From: Bacteroidales bacterium
GTDB lineage: Bacteria; Bacteroidota; Bacteroidia; Bacteroidales; F082
DNA length: 64,000 bases
Assembly (NCBI GenBank): GCA_030683155.1
Contig: JAUXMV010000004.1
Coordinates: 1 to 64,000, forward strand
Direction of reading: 5' to 3'
Both the position numbers and the translations under genes were made by a program. Positions 29,491-38,514 of the stretch are shown piece by piece. The notes under the pieces are model-generated. The model was not told the DNA's origin, searched no databases, and saw nothing but the letters and a program-made list of their open reading frames with translations. Numbering within the stretch: position 1 is the stretch's first letter; the number at the start of each line of letters is the position of its first letter.

Positions 29491-30411
29491 ATGTCATATA
29501 GAAAAGAAAAATATTTAAACTTCAGTGAATCAGTCTTAATTCCAAAAGAGCATTTCCTGGAAGATAAATCTGATGAGGATATCAGAAACTTATTCCTGGA
29601 AATTCTATACGGTGGCGTTCATGGCTTCTGCTTCAGTCTTTACGAAGATGGACAAAAACCCGGCGATATTATTTCGGAGGAGCAAATAAGAAGAAGAATG
29701 CTCATCCTGAAGCGCTACACCCGCTGGATCAGGTCGTTCTCATGCACTGACGGTAATGAGTTAATTCCAAAAATAGCCAAGGAATATGGTCTCAAAACAT
29801 TGGTTGGCGCATGGCTTGGAAAAGAAGAAGACAAAAACCGTGTTGAAATTGAGAATTTAATTCAACTGGCAAAAGAAGGATATGTAGATGTTGCAGTCGT
29901 TGGCAACGAAGTTCTTTACAGGAAAGATTTGACTGAAGATGAACTAATTAACTACATCGAAAGTGTCAAAAAGGAAATCCCCGGAGTACCTGTTGGCTAC
30001 GTTGATGCCTATTATGAATTTGTGCAAAGGCCAGAAATCACCGAAGCTTGCGATGTGATTTTATGCAATTGTTATCCATATTGGGAAGGCACCGAATTCA
30101 AAGAATCGTTGCAGCATATGCGTCAGATGCATCATCAGGCCAAAGTCGCCGGAAAGGGAAAAAGGGTCATCATAACTGAAACAGGCTGGCCAAGCAAAGG
30201 TGAAAGTTTAGGCAATGCTGTTCCTTCTCATGACAATGCGATGAAATATTTTATCAACACACAGCTCTGTGCAATGGATGACAGTATTGAAGTTTTTTAT
30301 TTCTCATCCTTTGATGAATCCTGGAAGGTTGGCGCAGAAGGAGAAGTTGGAGCCTATTGGGGAATTTGGGATAATACAGGTAAATTAAAGTTCTTCGATG
30401 AATCTGTTTGA
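29491..30411 (+). CDS. GH17 family protein without signal peptide (first of pair)
   Basis: 306 residues; the N-terminus (MSYRKEKYLNFSES) has no hydrophobic stretch, so it is predicted cytoplasmic. GH17 motifs: GGVHGFCFSLY at strand 1, VAVVGNEVLYR (acid/base E140), VIITETGWPSKGE (nucleophile E230), FYFSSFDESWK. It overlaps the next GH17 gene by 14 bases. A cytoplasmic role, shortening or transglycosylating imported beta-1,3-oligosaccharides before phosphorolysis, is inferred. Confidence 0.88.
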   Translation: MSYRKEKYLNFSESVLIPKEHFLEDKSDEDIRNLFLEILYGGVHGFCFSLYEDGQKPGDIISEEQIRRRMLILKRYTRWIRSFSCTDGNELIPKIAKEYGLKTLVGAWLGKEEDKNRVEIENLIQLAKEGYVDVAVVGNEVLYRKDLTEDELINYIESVKKEIPGVPVGYVDAYYEFVQRPEITEACDVILCNCYPYWEGTEFKESLQHMRQMHHQAKVAGKGKRVIITETGWPSKGESLGNAVPSHDNAMKYFINTQLCAMDDSIEVFYFSSFDESWKVGAEGEVGAYWGIWDNTGKLKFFDESV

Positions 30412-31384
30412 AAATTTAGGTATTGAAAAAGGAAAAGCGATTTGCTATTCCGGCTTCAGGGAAGGTCAAAATCCAGGAGGTGTTTACCCTGATTATGCAC
30501 AGGTGAAAGAGGATCTTTTGCTGCTGCAAAATCATTGGAGATATCTCAGAATCTATGATTGTGACCAACTGGCTGAAACTGTATTAAATGTGATCAGCAA
30601 AGAAAAACTGAACTTCAAAGTGATGCTCGGTGCCTACATTAATGCTGAAATGAATAATTTTAACTGCCCATGGAACGGAGGTGTTTACACAGAAGAACAG
30701 TTAGAGAAAAACTGCATCAATAACCAAAAACAAATTTACAAGCTGATTGAATTTGGAAATCAGTATCCTGAAATAGTTTTTTCGCTTTCTGTTGGCAATG
30801 AAGCCTGTGTGGACTGGACTGACCATTATGTGCCTGAAAACAAGATATTAAAGTATGTAAAACAGGTAAAAGGAAAAACAAAACAGCCTGTAACCTATTG
30901 CGAGAATTATGTTCCGTGGCTTTTCAAACTGGATAAGGTAGCAGCAGAAACTGATTTCATTTCCATTCATACTTATCCCGTATGGGAATACAAGCACATT
31001 AAAGAATCGCTGGATTATTCCAAGGAAAATTACTATTCAGTAGCGAAAAAATTCCCAAACAAAGCAGTAATAATAACAGAAGCAGGCTGGGCAACCAATT
31101 CGAACGGAAGAGGAATAAACCCGGAGAACGTCAATGAAGAATACCAGAAAATCTACTTTGAAAAATTAATGGAATGGGCAGAAACAGAAAACATCCTCAC
31201 CTTCTTTTTTGAAGCTTTTGACGAATCCTGGAAAGGCTCGCCTGAACCATTAGAACCTGAAAAACACTGGGGATTGTTCAAAATTGACAGAACACCAAAA
31301 AAAGCAGTGAAACATTTACTAAAAAATAACCCAAATAATAATCAATGTCTTTTAAAGGAAAAGACCAAATCATTAACCTATTAA
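30398..31384 (+). CDS. GH17 family protein without signal peptide (second of pair)
   Basis: 328 residues, starting inside the preceding gene at ATG 30398. GH17 motifs: ICYSGFREGQNPG, LSVGNEACVDW (acid/base E135), VIITEAGWATNSN (nucleophile E228), FFFEAFDESWKGS. The loops resemble the lipoprotein GH17 at 25181 more than its neighbour (ISIHTYPVWE as against ISMHTYPMHD). No signal peptide, so predicted cytoplasmic. The C-terminal 25 residues are low-complexity N/K-rich. Confidence 0.88.
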   Translation: MNLFENLGIEKGKAICYSGFREGQNPGGVYPDYAQVKEDLLLLQNHWRYLRIYDCDQLAETVLNVISKEKLNFKVMLGAYINAEMNNFNCPWNGGVYTEEQLEKNCINNQKQIYKLIEFGNQYPEIVFSLSVGNEACVDWTDHYVPENKILKYVKQVKGKTKQPVTYCENYVPWLFKLDKVAAETDFISIHTYPVWEYKHIKESLDYSKENYYSVAKKFPNKAVIITEAGWATNSNGRGINPENVNEEYQKIYFEKLMEWAETENILTFFFEAFDESWKGSPEPLEPEKHWGLFKIDRTPKKAVKHLLKNNPNNNQCLLKEKTKSLTY

Positions 31385-31410
31385 TATAAATCTTTAAAAA
31401 TTAAATTCTT

Positions 31411-33180
31411 ATGAAAAATTTTACCCTTATTATGATGATGCTTGTATCATCGGTGGTGTTTGCACAAAACGCCCCAATCAATTTTGAAGCCGGTGGCCAT
31501 GGAGCCAATTGGACCTGGACTGTATTTGAAAATGCAACAAATCCACCACTCGAAATTATTACCAACCCTGATCAGTCAGGTGGAAACACATCTGCTACTG
31601 TAGCAAAATTTACAGCTTTACAAACAGGAGCACCATGGGCAGGTGTTGAATCCGCACATGGTTCAACCAATCTGGGACCATTTGTTCTGAATGAAACCAA
31701 CTCCACCATTAAGATTATGGTATGGAAATCTGTCATCAGCGATGTAGGTATAAAATTAGTTGCTGCAACAGGCTGGGCTCAACCAGAAAAAAAAGTGTCA
31801 AATACTTTGATTAATCAGTGGGAAGAACTTACTTTCAATTTTGCAGGTTATCTAAATCCACCGGCATCAGAAGGTCAGTTAGATCAAATCGTTGTTTTTC
31901 CTGACTTTAATCTGGCTGGCAGAACGCAAGACAATATTGTCTATTTCGACAACATTACTTTCCATCCGGCCTCTGCAGCACCAGACATGCCAACTGTTGC
32001 CGCTCCTACCCCTCCGGTACGCGACCCTGCTGATGTGTTGTCAGTTTACAGTCATGCTTATACCAACGTGCCAAACACAGACTTTAACCCCAACTGGGGA
32101 CAGTCAACTGTTGTAACATTTGTTCCTATTGCAGGCAATGAAACCATCAAATACGCCAGTTTCAATTATCAGGGTACGCAGTTTGCAAATCCATTGAATG
32201 CTACAACGATGGCGACTATTCATCTTGATATGTGGACATCTAATGCAACAACGGTGAACTTTTCTCTTATTAGCACAGGTCCGGTTGAGACACCTTATTC
32301 ACTGCCAATTACACCAAATCAATGGGTAAGTTACGACATTCCGCTAACTGCATTTGGCATTGTAAATATGGCTGATATTATTCAGTTTAAATTCGATGGA
32401 GGCACAGGAACCCAAAGTATTTATCTCGACAATATTTACTTTTATAAAGCAGGAGCTGTCATTGAACAACCTGCTGTTGCTGCTCCAACCCCTCCGGGTC
32501 GCGCTCCGTCAGATGTAATGTCAATATACAGCCACGCCTATACCAACATTCCTGGTACTGATTTTAATCCTAACTGGGGACAATCCACAGCAGTTACTTT
32601 CCTGGAAATCGGCGGTAATGAAACCATGAAATATGGAAATTTCAATTATCAGGGAACACAGTTTGCCAGCCCACTGAACGTCACTCAAATGGAGACACTT
32701 CATCTGGATATGTGGACTTCAAATGCTACTTCTGTCAATATTTTCTGCATCAGCCCTGGCCCTGTAGAGACAGCTTTTGCCCTGCCCATAACACCCAATC
32801 AGTGGGTGAGTTACCACATCCCATTAACAACATTCACAGGCGTTAACATGGCAAACCTGATTCAGTTCAAATTTGACGGAGGAAATGGACAGCAAAGCAT
32901 CTTCCTCGACAACATCTATTTTTATAGAGGACCTGCCACTTCAGTACCTTCAGTGGATGAAAATAAAGTCCGGTTATATCCAAACCCTGTCAAATCTGGC
33001 GATATAGTTAAAATGAGTGCCGATGTTGATCAGATTGAAGTTTATGATGCCGTTGGAAGGATTACGCTTTCAACAACGAATTCAGTTGTTAATACTGATG
33101 GACTTGAAAAAGGAATTTATATTGTGAGGATTTTGACCAAGAGTGGCAAAATTCAAACAGAGAGACTTTTTGTTTTTTAG
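31411..33180 (+). CDS. T9SS-exported multi-CBM protein
   Basis: 589 residues. Signal peptide 1-19 (VVFAQ). Domain 1 (about 20-190) is a jelly-roll CBM. Two tandem repeats follow (about 205-350 and 365-510), each opening DV(L/M)S(V/I)YSHAYTN(V/I)P and ending in a DNIYFY strand; they are about 70% alike and homologous to the last domain of the lipoprotein at 19379. A Pro/Ala-rich linker (AAPTPP) precedes each. The C-terminus (about 520-589; VRLYPNPVKSGD ... GIYIVRILTKSGKIQTERLFVF) is a type-A T9SS sorting domain, so the protein is delivered to the surface. It has no catalytic domain and probably holds beta-glucan. Confidence 0.85.
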   Translation: MKNFTLIMMMLVSSVVFAQNAPINFEAGGHGANWTWTVFENATNPPLEIITNPDQSGGNTSATVAKFTALQTGAPWAGVESAHGSTNLGPFVLNETNSTIKIMVWKSVISDVGIKLVAATGWAQPEKKVSNTLINQWEELTFNFAGYLNPPASEGQLDQIVVFPDFNLAGRTQDNIVYFDNITFHPASAAPDMPTVAAPTPPVRDPADVLSVYSHAYTNVPNTDFNPNWGQSTVVTFVPIAGNETIKYASFNYQGTQFANPLNATTMATIHLDMWTSNATTVNFSLISTGPVETPYSLPITPNQWVSYDIPLTAFGIVNMADIIQFKFDGGTGTQSIYLDNIYFYKAGAVIEQPAVAAPTPPGRAPSDVMSIYSHAYTNIPGTDFNPNWGQSTAVTFLEIGGNETMKYGNFNYQGTQFASPLNVTQMETLHLDMWTSNATSVNIFCISPGPVETAFALPITPNQWVSYHIPLTTFTGVNMANLIQFKFDGGNGQQSIFLDNIYFYRGPATSVPSVDENKVRLYPNPVKSGDIVKMSADVDQIEVYDAVGRITLSTTNSVVNTDGLEKGIYIVRILTKSGKIQTERLFVF

Positions 33181-33197
33181 GTTAAGTTTAGTGATTT

Positions 33198-33234
33198 TTG
33201 AGCCGTCTGTAAAAAGACGGCTCAATTTTTTTTT
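33198..33234 (+). terminator. Rho-independent terminator ending the glucan operon
   Basis: TTGAGCCGTCT pairs with AGACGGCTCAA around a 5-6 base loop and is followed by nine T. It separates the enzyme genes from the regulator. Confidence 0.9.
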
Positions 33235-33254
33235 ACCTTCGTGAAATTAAATTA

Positions 33255-35966
33255 TTGATTTTGTATAAATTGTTGAAGTCGCGGACATCATATATTTTGG
33301 TTCTTGTTTTTGGAGCTCTGCTAGGTTTCGGACAAAAAATTCCGGAAAAGGGCGTTCCTTTGATACAAAACTTCACGCCAGCCCAGTTTTACAATAAAGG
33401 GAAGGTTTGGGACATTCGGTCTGCCGAAAGTGGCATGGTCTATATGGCCGCCGACAAAGGGCTGCTCGAATACGACGGAAAAACATGGAAAAGTTACAAA
33501 GGCAGTGCCGGTTTTACGCGATCGCTTCTAATAGCCAATGATTCAACGATTTATACCGGTTCCGATTTGGATTTTGGGATTTGGAAAAGAAACAAATATC
33601 AAGCCTTTGAATACAGTTCGCTTTATCCATTCCAAAAAGATGTCAATGTTTTTTATGAAGAATTCTGGGATATCCATCAAATCAACGATAATATCATTTT
33701 TGTTTCGTTTCAGAATATTTATATCTATAAAAATGAGCAGCTTACAAGAATGGCTGCTCCATATAAATTTGCCGGAAGTTTTTCAGTAAATGACACATTG
33801 TATTTTGCTGATGAAAAAAATGGCTTGTATCTCTTTGACGGATTTTCGCTAAGCCACCTGTTCAGCTATCCTGATGACAAAAACCTCGAAATTTCAGGTA
33901 TTTACCGCCACAATGATGGAATCGTTTTGGTGACCAAAAATTCAGGTTTGTATTTTTATTCATCGGGAAAACTAAGTCCTCTGAACAACAATCTTTCAGA
34001 AAAATTGAAAGAAGCCAAGGTTTTTAGCTTTGATCAGATCAGTACGACACACCTTGCCTTTGGAACGGTTTTGAAAGGCTTATATATCGCTGATATTGAA
34101 GGAAATATTATACATCACATCAACAAACACAAAGGTTTACCAAACAGCACTATTCTTAGTTTGCATTATAGTCCGACCGGAAAATTGTGGATGGGCATGG
34201 ATTATGGTGTTTCTGCGCTGGACCTGCAAAACAATGTAACTTATTTTATTGATTATGCCGGCAACTATGGTACCGGTTACACCGGACTGATCAAAGATGA
34301 TATTTTTTATTTAGGAACCAATCAAGGTTTATACAGAGCGAGATGGATTGACCTTAACAACGACGCCGAATTTAACAGGTTTCAACTTGTTGCCGGCACT
34401 GAGGGACAGGTTTGGACTTTAGAAAATATTGACAACACTTTATTCATTGGTCACGACCGCGGTTTATTCACTTTAAAAGAAAATTCCATTCAAAAACTGG
34501 ACGATCAACTTGGCATTTGGACCATCCTACCCTACAACGATTACTTATTGACCGGCAATTACAATGGAATTTCAATTTTTAAGAAAAGCAACAAAGAATG
34601 GACTTTTCTTAAAAAAATGGATCTTATTTTTGGTTCATGCAATCAATTAATTTTAGAAAAAGACAGTGTCTTATGGGTTAATATCCCCAATTTTGGAATC
34701 ATCAGAGCTTTACTTGACAACAATTTATCACCCGTTGACAGGTTGATTTTTCCTGAAAATGATTTTGAAGGAAACAACCCCTATCTGACAAAAAATAATG
34801 AAGGGATTCATCTTATTACGGATAGTTTTCAATATACATTTGATACAACTGAAAAGATTTTTAAACTTCAGGATGTTAAGATAATCCAAAATAAAATAGA
34901 AGGCTTGTTATCAGGTATTTACCAGCACAACACCTTACATAACAACTACAACTTTTATTCTATTTACAACGGCTTTGCCTTGAAATATCTCCCCTATCTT
35001 GAGAAAGCGGATACAATAAATCAAGCATTGATTTACAGGAAATCTGAGGCTTTCAGCAATGATGAAGAATTATTGCTTTTCTCAGGCGAAACTGCTCCAT
35101 ATCGGCTAAATAATGTAAGAATTGAATTTGTTGTTCCAAATCGCGATGATGTTTTATATCAATACAAATTAAACAATTCAGGAAAATGGAGCGCCTGGAG
35201 CACTAAAAATACACTTGAATTTTTAAGTCTGGATTTTGGTGAATACAATCTTTTTGTAAGAGCCTCCATTGATGGAAAAATCACAGATGCAAAAGCGTTT
35301 TCTTTTCGCATAGCTGCACCCTGGTATCACACATGGTATGCCTACCTGATCTATCTGATGCTGATGGCTGCAGTAGTTTACTTTCTTCGTGTCTTGCAAA
35401 GAATATCTCTAAAAAAACAAAAGAAGATGTTATTAATCAGAGAACAAAACTCTTTGCGTATGCAAGCCGAAAAATACAGGCATGAAATTATGCTTTTGGA
35501 ACAAGAGCGTATAAAAATGGAATACAACCAAATTAAGGAACAACTTAAAGTTAAAACGATCGAACTGGCAAACAAAGCCAAAGATAACGAAGATAAAAAC
35601 CGCCTGCTTCTCATTTTAAAAGACAAATGCAATTTGGTTCAAAAAGAACCTTCTACTTCAAAAATCAGATGGCACGAAATGCAAAGATTATTGGACTCAT
35701 ACATAAATATTGAAGACAAAACATTTGAAATTCAAATGGATGAGCTGCATCAGGAATTTTTCAGGAAATTAAAAGAATACTTTCCGGGCTTATCAAGCAA
35801 TGATTTGCGCTTGTGTGCTTATCTTAAAATAGGGCTAAACTCCAAAGAAATAGCCGATATTTTAAACATTCAGCCTTCCAGTTCATACATCAGTCGCTCA
35901 AGGCTGAGAAAGAAACTCAACTTAAGGACTGATGAAGACTTGTATGATTTTCTGAATTCGTTTTAG
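33255..35966 (+). CDS. Membrane-spanning Y_Y_Y / LuxR-type regulator of the glucan locus
   Basis: 903 residues. Order: signal/anchor (about 8-27), two-component-type beta-propeller repeats (about 45-620; VWDIRSAESGMVYMAADKGLLEYDG, LWMGMDYGVSALD), Y_Y_Y domain (about 635-695), one membrane segment (about 698-718), coiled coil (about 718-790), and a LuxR-like helix-turn-helix (about 840-900; KIGLNSKEIADILN). There is no kinase or receiver. It joins periplasmic sugar sensing directly to DNA binding, like SusR-type proteins. The start is TTG at 33255; no ATG lies before the anchor. Placed just after the locus, it probably activates it. Confidence 0.82.
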   Translation: MILYKLLKSRTSYILVLVFGALLGFGQKIPEKGVPLIQNFTPAQFYNKGKVWDIRSAESGMVYMAADKGLLEYDGKTWKSYKGSAGFTRSLLIANDSTIYTGSDLDFGIWKRNKYQAFEYSSLYPFQKDVNVFYEEFWDIHQINDNIIFVSFQNIYIYKNEQLTRMAAPYKFAGSFSVNDTLYFADEKNGLYLFDGFSLSHLFSYPDDKNLEISGIYRHNDGIVLVTKNSGLYFYSSGKLSPLNNNLSEKLKEAKVFSFDQISTTHLAFGTVLKGLYIADIEGNIIHHINKHKGLPNSTILSLHYSPTGKLWMGMDYGVSALDLQNNVTYFIDYAGNYGTGYTGLIKDDIFYLGTNQGLYRARWIDLNNDAEFNRFQLVAGTEGQVWTLENIDNTLFIGHDRGLFTLKENSIQKLDDQLGIWTILPYNDYLLTGNYNGISIFKKSNKEWTFLKKMDLIFGSCNQLILEKDSVLWVNIPNFGIIRALLDNNLSPVDRLIFPENDFEGNNPYLTKNNEGIHLITDSFQYTFDTTEKIFKLQDVKIIQNKIEGLLSGIYQHNTLHNNYNFYSIYNGFALKYLPYLEKADTINQALIYRKSEAFSNDEELLLFSGETAPYRLNNVRIEFVVPNRDDVLYQYKLNNSGKWSAWSTKNTLEFLSLDFGEYNLFVRASIDGKITDAKAFSFRIAAPWYHTWYAYLIYLMLMAAVVYFLRVLQRISLKKQKKMLLIREQNSLRMQAEKYRHEIMLLEQERIKMEYNQIKEQLKVKTIELANKAKDNEDKNRLLLILKDKCNLVQKEPSTSKIRWHEMQRLLDSYINIEDKTFEIQMDELHQEFFRKLKEYFPGLSSNDLRLCAYLKIGLNSKEIADILNIQPSSSYISRSRLRKKLNLRTDEDLYDFLNSF

Positions 35967-35992
35967 ATCACAACTTTTTTTTTGATTTTAAA

Positions 35993-37213
35993 TTATTCGT
36001 TTGAGAAATTACTCCTTTCAAGAGTAGCAAGTAAATCCTCAGCTGTCGAAAATATATGATTGGTAAGTCGCTTTCTTCTGTAAAGTAAATCCTTAGTGCG
36101 CGGAAAATCATTCATTACTGCTGGAAGAACCGAAAAGGAAAGACTTAGAGCGCTATACAATTGAGAAAAACCATTTCTGGATAGCAATAACCTGATCAAA
36201 GGGTTGCGCAGCTCCACACTCACTGCCGAAAATCCAAAAATAATAATCAATGCCCTGAAATTCATTTCCAGTCCAATCTGCAGGCCCTTGGTTGAATAAA
36301 AAAGACCTGTGGAAAGGTATTCCCAAAAGAAAGCTGCAGTAAGGGTAACTGCAACAAACTGCAACCATATAATTGGTTTTTTTAAATGGCGTAATGCATT
36401 TTTATAACGGATAGCACAATACATTAACAATCCCACACCTGCAACATAAGCAAAGCCAACGTGACCTGAGTTCATTAGCCACAAAATTATTATAATTGCC
36501 GAAATGATTCCAAAAAGATTGAAAAATGAGTATTGATGTGAAGGTTGAATATTGAACAGCTGACTCCCGTAATCCTGTAAGGGTATCTTTTCAAATGGCC
36601 GTGTTTGTTTGTTCTTTAAATAGTAATTTCCCGACTTTAAACCAGCAAAGGCTGCCAAACCGCCTAGCAATGCATAGAGGCATATTACACCGATAAATAT
36701 ATAGTACCGATTGTCGCCAAAGAATTGAAATTGACGACTTAGGTATTCAATGAAGGATGCGGCAATCCTGATAAGGTCGAACCCATAAAGTATAATCAGG
36801 TTGATGATTTTTTGGGTCAAAGTCCAGATAACAGCAAGAATGCCAGAAAGAATATATCCAAAAACTGTTCTTCTGAAAAGAACAACAGTACTCTCAATGA
36901 GAATTGCTTCCATGAATATTCCAACCATCGGTCCTAAAATGATGGCCGAAGGCGAAATTGATTTCATCAAAGCGCAAATGATGCCGGCACGCAGTATAAT
37001 CCCTTTCTCATTCCATAGCTGATGAAATGCTACCAAAAGAAAAACACTTGCTGCAGCGAGAAACATACCTGCAAAAGGTATTCGAAGATTATGCAAAAAA
37101 CTACCTATTATAATTTCGAAAGCTGCCCAAATACTTCCAATCACAGAAGCTTTTAGCCAAATATCGCTCAGATTGCGATTAACCTCAGATTTTTTAATCA
37201 GTTTAGAATTCAT
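35993..37213 (-). CDS. Membrane protein resembling fused ECF S- and T-components
   Basis: 406 residues with about ten hydrophobic segments. The N-terminal half (MKSISPSAIILGPMVGIFMEAILIE) resembles ECF substrate-binding S-components. The C-terminal part, YSALSLSFSVLPAVMNDFPRTKDLLYRRKR-like, follows the EcfT pattern of a short helix ending in L-P, an acidic helix, and a basic coupling segment. No ATPase gene is adjacent. It is the last gene of the molybdoenzyme operon, 23 bases after mobA, so uptake of a precursor or metal for the enzyme is a guess. Function not established. Confidence 0.45.
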   Translation of the reverse strand: MNSKLIKKSEVNRNLSDIWLKASVIGSIWAAFEIIIGSFLHNLRIPFAGMFLAAASVFLLVAFHQLWNEKGIILRAGIICALMKSISPSAIILGPMVGIFMEAILIESTVVLFRRTVFGYILSGILAVIWTLTQKIINLIILYGFDLIRIAASFIEYLSRQFQFFGDNRYYIFIGVICLYALLGGLAAFAGLKSGNYYLKNKQTRPFEKIPLQDYGSQLFNIQPSHQYSFFNLFGIISAIIIILWLMNSGHVGFAYVAGVGLLMYCAIRYKNALRHLKKPIIWLQFVAVTLTAAFFWEYLSTGLFYSTKGLQIGLEMNFRALIIIFGFSAVSVELRNPLIRLLLSRNGFSQLYSALSLSFSVLPAVMNDFPRTKDLLYRRKRLTNHIFSTAEDLLATLERSNFSNE

Positions 37214-37236
37214 AAGAATTTCATTGTCTATGTTTT

Positions 37237-37800
37237 CTATTTTAGTAGATCATCTTTTGTATTAATATTTCTGAGCTTTCTTATATCAGTTTCGCTATCA
37301 AAATGAACTTTCAAAAAACCTATTTCATCAAGAAACGACATCATTTTTAATTTTGATGCATTTAAATACATTTCAAGATCAGGTAAAATGGATTTGTTAT
37401 AATAGGCACAAACGGGAATAATTTGACTTTGGCAAACAGCCACAACTGCCTTGCATTTTTTATGTTGCTCAATAATTGAACTAAATATTGACATATCTGC
37501 AAATGGCATATCGCACGATAGAATAAAATTGTCATCAGTAAAGCTCGCTTTCAATCCTGCATGAATACCAGCCATTGGCCCACTCTTTGAATAAATATCT
37601 TTTACTAAAGAATAGCCAAAAGCTAAGTAAGCTTCATTGTTGGAGCAAATAATAATTCTACCGCAAAAAGAAGAGAGTGCATCAACGGCATGAAGTACCA
37701 ATGGCTTATTGTTTAAATAAACGAGCCCTTTATCGGTTCCCATACGTTTGGATTGACCACCAGCAAGCACAATGCCAGTGCATGATTCCGGTTTTGACAT
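37237..37800 (-). CDS. mobA: Molybdenum cofactor guanylyltransferase
   Basis: 187 residues with the nucleotidyltransferase signature LAGGQSKRMGTDKGLV near the N-terminus, KSGPMAGIHAGL, and SCDMPFAD (metal-binding Asp). MobA joins GMP to molybdopterin, giving the bis-MGD cofactor needed by the catalytic subunit encoded upstream in the same operon. Length is typical for the family (about 190). Confidence 0.93.
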   Translation of the reverse strand: MSKPESCTGIVLAGGQSKRMGTDKGLVYLNNKPLVLHAVDALSSFCGRIIICSNNEAYLAFGYSLVKDIYSKSGPMAGIHAGLKASFTDDNFILSCDMPFADMSIFSSIIEQHKKCKAVVAVCQSQIIPVCAYYNKSILPDLEMYLNASKLKMMSFLDEIGFLKVHFDSETDIRKLRNINTKDDLLK

Positions 37801-37815
37801 TAGTATATATTCTAA

Positions 37816-38457
37816 TTAGAAAGCACTGATAACTCTTCCAAGAATACTAAACAATTTTTTGTAAAATTCAGAATATGTCTGTTTAATAACACTATTGCAA
37901 AAAGCAGGAACCCACTTTTGGTAGTGATTTTTGAGGAAATCCAGATATAATTCACTAAAATCAACACTTTCAGCCATTCTTGATTCTTCGCTATCTCTTG
38001 AAGCCGCTGCTGCTAAAAACTGCAAAAACTCAGTTTCTACAGCTATGTGGTCTGGCAGATCGTTTGAGGCTTCCTCAAAAATTAATCCAGCCTTCTCATA
38101 ATACGCTTTAACCATATCAGTAATTTCATTGTTAAGTTGCGTTTCTCCAAAATAAACGGAAGCATAAGGAGGAGCTAGAACTTTAAATGGCCCAATAAAC
38201 AAGCGTGCATATTCAACAAGCAATATGCTTGCCTCCTCTCTGGCAGAATTCTTTAATGATTCTACATTAATGGCTGCGTCTTCATGAATTAATTGAATGC
38301 TTTCATCAAGTTGTTCAAAAACGGAGTCGTTCATTAAAACTGCATTCTCCGGCTCACACATTAATGCTGTCATACACTGTAAAAAGGTCGCTTTGGCCTG
38401 AAACATATTCTGATAAATTGATTGGATAATGGTTATTTTTTCCGCATTTAAAAACAA
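37816..38457 (-). CDS. TorD/DmsD-like molybdoenzyme chaperone
   Basis: 213 residues, all-helical. The family features are YARLFIGPFKVLAPPYASVYFGE and DHIAVETEFLQFLA (the E-x-E-F-x-x-F-L region). Such chaperones hold the twin-arginine catalytic subunit until cofactor is loaded and stop premature Tat export. The frame opens with TTG at 38457, which falls within a hairpin; ATG at 38406 (residue 18) may be the real start. It lies between the Fe-S subunit and mobA. Confidence 0.82.
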   Translation of the reverse strand: MFLNAEKITIIQSIYQNMFQAKATFLQCMTALMCEPENAVLMNDSVFEQLDESIQLIHEDAAINVESLKNSAREEASILLVEYARLFIGPFKVLAPPYASVYFGETQLNNEITDMVKAYYEKAGLIFEEASNDLPDHIAVETEFLQFLAAAASRDSEESRMAESVDFSELYLDFLKNHYQKWVPAFCNSVIKQTYSEFYKKLFSILGRVISAF

Positions 38458-38490
38458 GCCTGCAACTCAAAAAAGTTGAGCTTGCAGGCT
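38452..38490 (-). terminator. Intra-operon hairpin with U-tract (attenuator)
   Basis: AGCCTGCAA-CTCAA (38457-38470) pairs with TTGAG-TTGCAGGCT (38476-38490) with one bulged base. Read on the minus strand, the stem is followed by TTGTTTTTAAA. It lies directly after the Fe-S subunit gene and would trim transcription into torD-mobA, favouring the structural subunits. It overlaps the annotated TTG of the chaperone. Confidence 0.7.
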
Positions 38491-38514
38491 AATTAAAAAA
38501 ATCACTTTAAAGCA

